The notes under the pieces are model-generated. The model was not told the DNA's origin. It made no database searches and saw only the letters and a program-made list of their open reading frames with translations. Both the position numbers and the translations under genes were made by a program. A stretch of 64,000 nt of DNA from Caldilineaceae bacterium (GTDB lineage: Bacteria > Chloroflexota > Anaerolineae > Caldilineales > Caldilineaceae): NCBI GenBank assembly GCA_022842065.1, contig JALHQH010000001.1:425014-489013 (forward strand). Direction: 5' to 3'. This document shows positions 62,441 to 64,000 of the stretch, piece by piece. How positions within the stretch are numbered: the first letter of the stretch is position 1; every line of letters begins with the position of its first letter.

Positions 62441-63721
62441 ATGTCTGTGACGTTGCGCGACGTCGGTCGCCGCCTGGAAGGGGCCATGACCGGCGCGTTG
62501 CCCGCTGATGTGCGCCGCAACATGCACCTGGAACTGTACGTCGCGCTGGCTTATGGCGCGTTCTACGCCTGTATCATCCCCTTTATCCCGGTGATTCTGC
62601 GCCGGCTGGGCGCGTCGCCGGATCTGCTGGCGCTTTATGCGGCAATGCAGTTTCTCGGCTCGATCACCACCTCGCTGAGCATTGTGCTGATGCGCCAGCG
62701 ACGCACGATGAATGTGATCATCACCTGTTGGTTTATTGCGCGGCTACTCTTTGTGCTCACCGCACTCTTTGATGGCGTCCTGCCGCTGATTGCGTTGGGG
62801 GCGATCTTCTGGCTGCTGGAAGGCTTTGTGATTCCGGGCTATACACGCGTGGTACAGAAGATCTACCCCGATGCGGTGCGCGGCAAGGTGATGTCCACCG
62901 TGCGTATGGGGCAGGTGCTGGCAATCCTGTTGGTGACGCCGCTGGCCGGCTGGGCATTGGACCATGTTGGCCACCGCGTGCTCTTCCCGATTGCCTGTAT
63001 CCTGGGGGTTGCTTCGGTCTTCCTCTTTATGCGGCTGCGCGTCGATGAGGGGCCGTTGCCACCCCGCCAGACCAAAACCTTTGCCGACCTCAGTGCGATT
63101 GTGCGCGGCGATGCACGTTTTCGGCGCTATCTTTTGAGTTTTGCGCTCTATGGCCTGGGCACGATGCTTGCCTGGCCGGTCTACCCGCTGGTGCAAGTGG
63201 ATCGGCTGCAACTCTCGTACAGCACAATTGGCTTGCTTGGCCTGATCGAGTCGTTGTTCTGGCTCTTTAGCTATCTGATCTGGGGGCGCTATCTGGATCG
63301 CAAGGGTGGGTTGACTGTGCTGCGCGCCACCTGCGTCGTCTCGCTGATCCAGCCGTTGGTCTATATCTTTGCCGGCAACGCGTGGATGTTGATTCCCGCC
63401 TTTATTTCGCGCGGCATCGTTTCTGGTGGCTTTGAACTGGGGCGGATCAACGCCGGCATTCAACTCGCCCCCGCCGACCGCATCACCGAATACGCGGTAA
63501 TCCAGTCAACGACGATTGGGGTGCGCGGCATTATTGCGCCGTTGATCAGCGCCATGCTCTTACATCTGGGGCTGCCGCCGACCGGGATCTTTGTGATCAG
63601 CGCGGGGCTGGTGGCCACCGCGTGGGTGCTTTTTGGCGCGATTGAGGCACCGACGCCAGCAGCAAACACGGCCCCGACATTAACTGTTCCGGATACAGAG
63701 GCCACACCAGTCACACAGTAG
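62441..63721 (+). CDS. MFS transporter
   Basis: A 426-residue major facilitator superfamily protein with 12 predicted helices. LELYVALAYGAFYACIIPFI opens helix 1. The loop between helices 2 and 3 (MRQRRTMNVIITCW) stands in place of the usual G-x3-D-R motif. GYTRVVQKIYPDAVRGKVMS and MGQVLAILLVTPLAGWALD are typical of the group; the second half has IWGRYLDRKGGLTVLRATCV. The substrate is unknown. The C-terminal 35 residues are threonine/proline-rich. GTGAGGC lies ahead of the ATG. It is transcribed away from the uvrD-dnaE operon and has its own promoter. Confidence 0.85.
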   Translation: MSVTLRDVGRRLEGAMTGALPADVRRNMHLELYVALAYGAFYACIIPFIPVILRRLGASPDLLALYAAMQFLGSITTSLSIVLMRQRRTMNVIITCWFIARLLFVLTALFDGVLPLIALGAIFWLLEGFVIPGYTRVVQKIYPDAVRGKVMSTVRMGQVLAILLVTPLAGWALDHVGHRVLFPIACILGVASVFLFMRLRVDEGPLPPRQTKTFADLSAIVRGDARFRRYLLSFALYGLGTMLAWPVYPLVQVDRLQLSYSTIGLLGLIESLFWLFSYLIWGRYLDRKGGLTVLRATCVVSLIQPLVYIFAGNAWMLIPAFISRGIVSGGFELGRINAGIQLAPADRITEYAVIQSTTIGVRGIIAPLISAMLLHLGLPPTGIFVISAGLVATAWVLFGAIEAPTPAANTAPTLTVPDTEATPVTQ

Positions 63722-64000
63722 CATATAAATAACGCGATATTGCTGTAAATTTTGCTAGTTGACATCCCATTCCATCCTAACTAGACTTGTAGAAGCAGCA
63801 GATTTCACAAATAGACGCTGGTGTTTCTCACTTTTTCTGCTGATAACTACCCCCCTCACTCCGCAAAACACGGTGAATACTTTGTCGTTTATTTCAGGAT
63901 TTAGACGCGAACAGTTGTCGGGGCACGGTATACCGGGGCCCCCCAAAAGTTGGGGTGGAAAAACGGTTTTTTTTTGAATATTTGGTAAATAAATTGTTTT
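63722..64000. other. AT-rich tail of the window
   Basis: No gene is supported here; the two short open frames have no ribosome binding site or family match. CCCCAAAAGTTGGGG (63937-63951) and AAAAACGG followed by eight T (about 63959-63974) could be hairpin/terminator elements belonging to the MFS gene or to a gene beyond the edge. Confidence 0.35.

Noticed and set aside
63759..63977. 72-codon frame at the window end
   Set aside because: No ribosome binding site or family resemblance; overlaps likely hairpin and poly-T sequence.

Overview
Kind of organism. The window is about 64 kb of moderately GC-rich bacterial chromosome with genes packed on both strands. No rRNA is present, so the affiliation is an inference from gene content. 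An Agl23-like (TIGR03663) membrane glycosyltransferase, a polyprenol-phosphate mannosyltransferase, a YfhO protein, an orphan UgpC/MsmX-type ABC ATPase, DUF29, Uma2 and DUF433 families, and intergenic DNA rich in palindromes all point to Chloroflexota, probably an Anaerolineae/Caldilineae-like lineage. No prophage, CRISPR array or complete insertion sequence was seen.

Layout. 1-5.4 kb: redox and housekeeping genes (AhpD-like, zinc alcohol dehydrogenase, Nudix, Uma2, TfoX-N, EamA transporter) with decayed DNA (an AbiEii-type toxin reduced to its two ends, a DUF4058 remnant). 5.4-6.7 kb: a second AbiEii-type toxin-antitoxin module, its toxin frameshifted, flanked by two copies of the 3' end of an SDR gene. 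6.7-10.2 kb: a tightly overlapping minus-strand operon (HisD-family dehydrogenase, APH-type kinase, GIY-YIG protein, SDR) that looks catabolic. 10.2-15.3 kb: AAA ATPase/nuclease, PTGR-like reductase, UPF0158 protein, M20 amidohydrolase, and the 3' stub of a dimethylformamidase-like gene. 15.5-18.9 kb: promoter, yybP-ykoY (Mn2+) riboswitch, terminator and a P-type ATPase in textbook order. 19-21 kb: clpS with a molybdopterin-domain gene, and hicAB. 21-32 kb: envelope glycosylation (Agl23-like with NHL repeats, a CPA2 antiporter, DPM1-like, and a large YfhO-Wzx fusion). 32-45 kb: APH kinase, PhyH, M1 peptidase, FMN reductase, SNF2 helicase and SWIM protein separated by a DUF433/PIN module, HNH, MOSC, ALDH7. 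45.8-56 kb: enolase, tandem DUF29, tRNA-Leu(GAG), amidohydrolase, Uma2, DinB, dehydrogenase, ugpC, pyrimidine phosphorylase, PspC. 56-62 kb: a uvrD-dnaE operon. 62.4-63.7 kb: an MFS transporter.

What stands out. The non-coding DNA is the most unusual part. Many gene ends carry a long, near-perfect inverted repeat whose arms match each other but nothing else nearby. Several shorter families keep a loop or core while the stem sequence changes with compensation (TGAA/TTCA loops, GC-RGA-GC cores). Another palindrome family shares GGATCTGACGATCC. A small element with terminal repeats near TACGACAAC/GGTTAAATT occurs twice around different internal hairpins. The same kinds of hairpin and tandem repeat also lie in frame inside two proteins, the YfhO-Wzx fusion (three places) and DnaE (one place), which suggests that repeat cassettes invade coding sequence here and are tolerated in surface loops.
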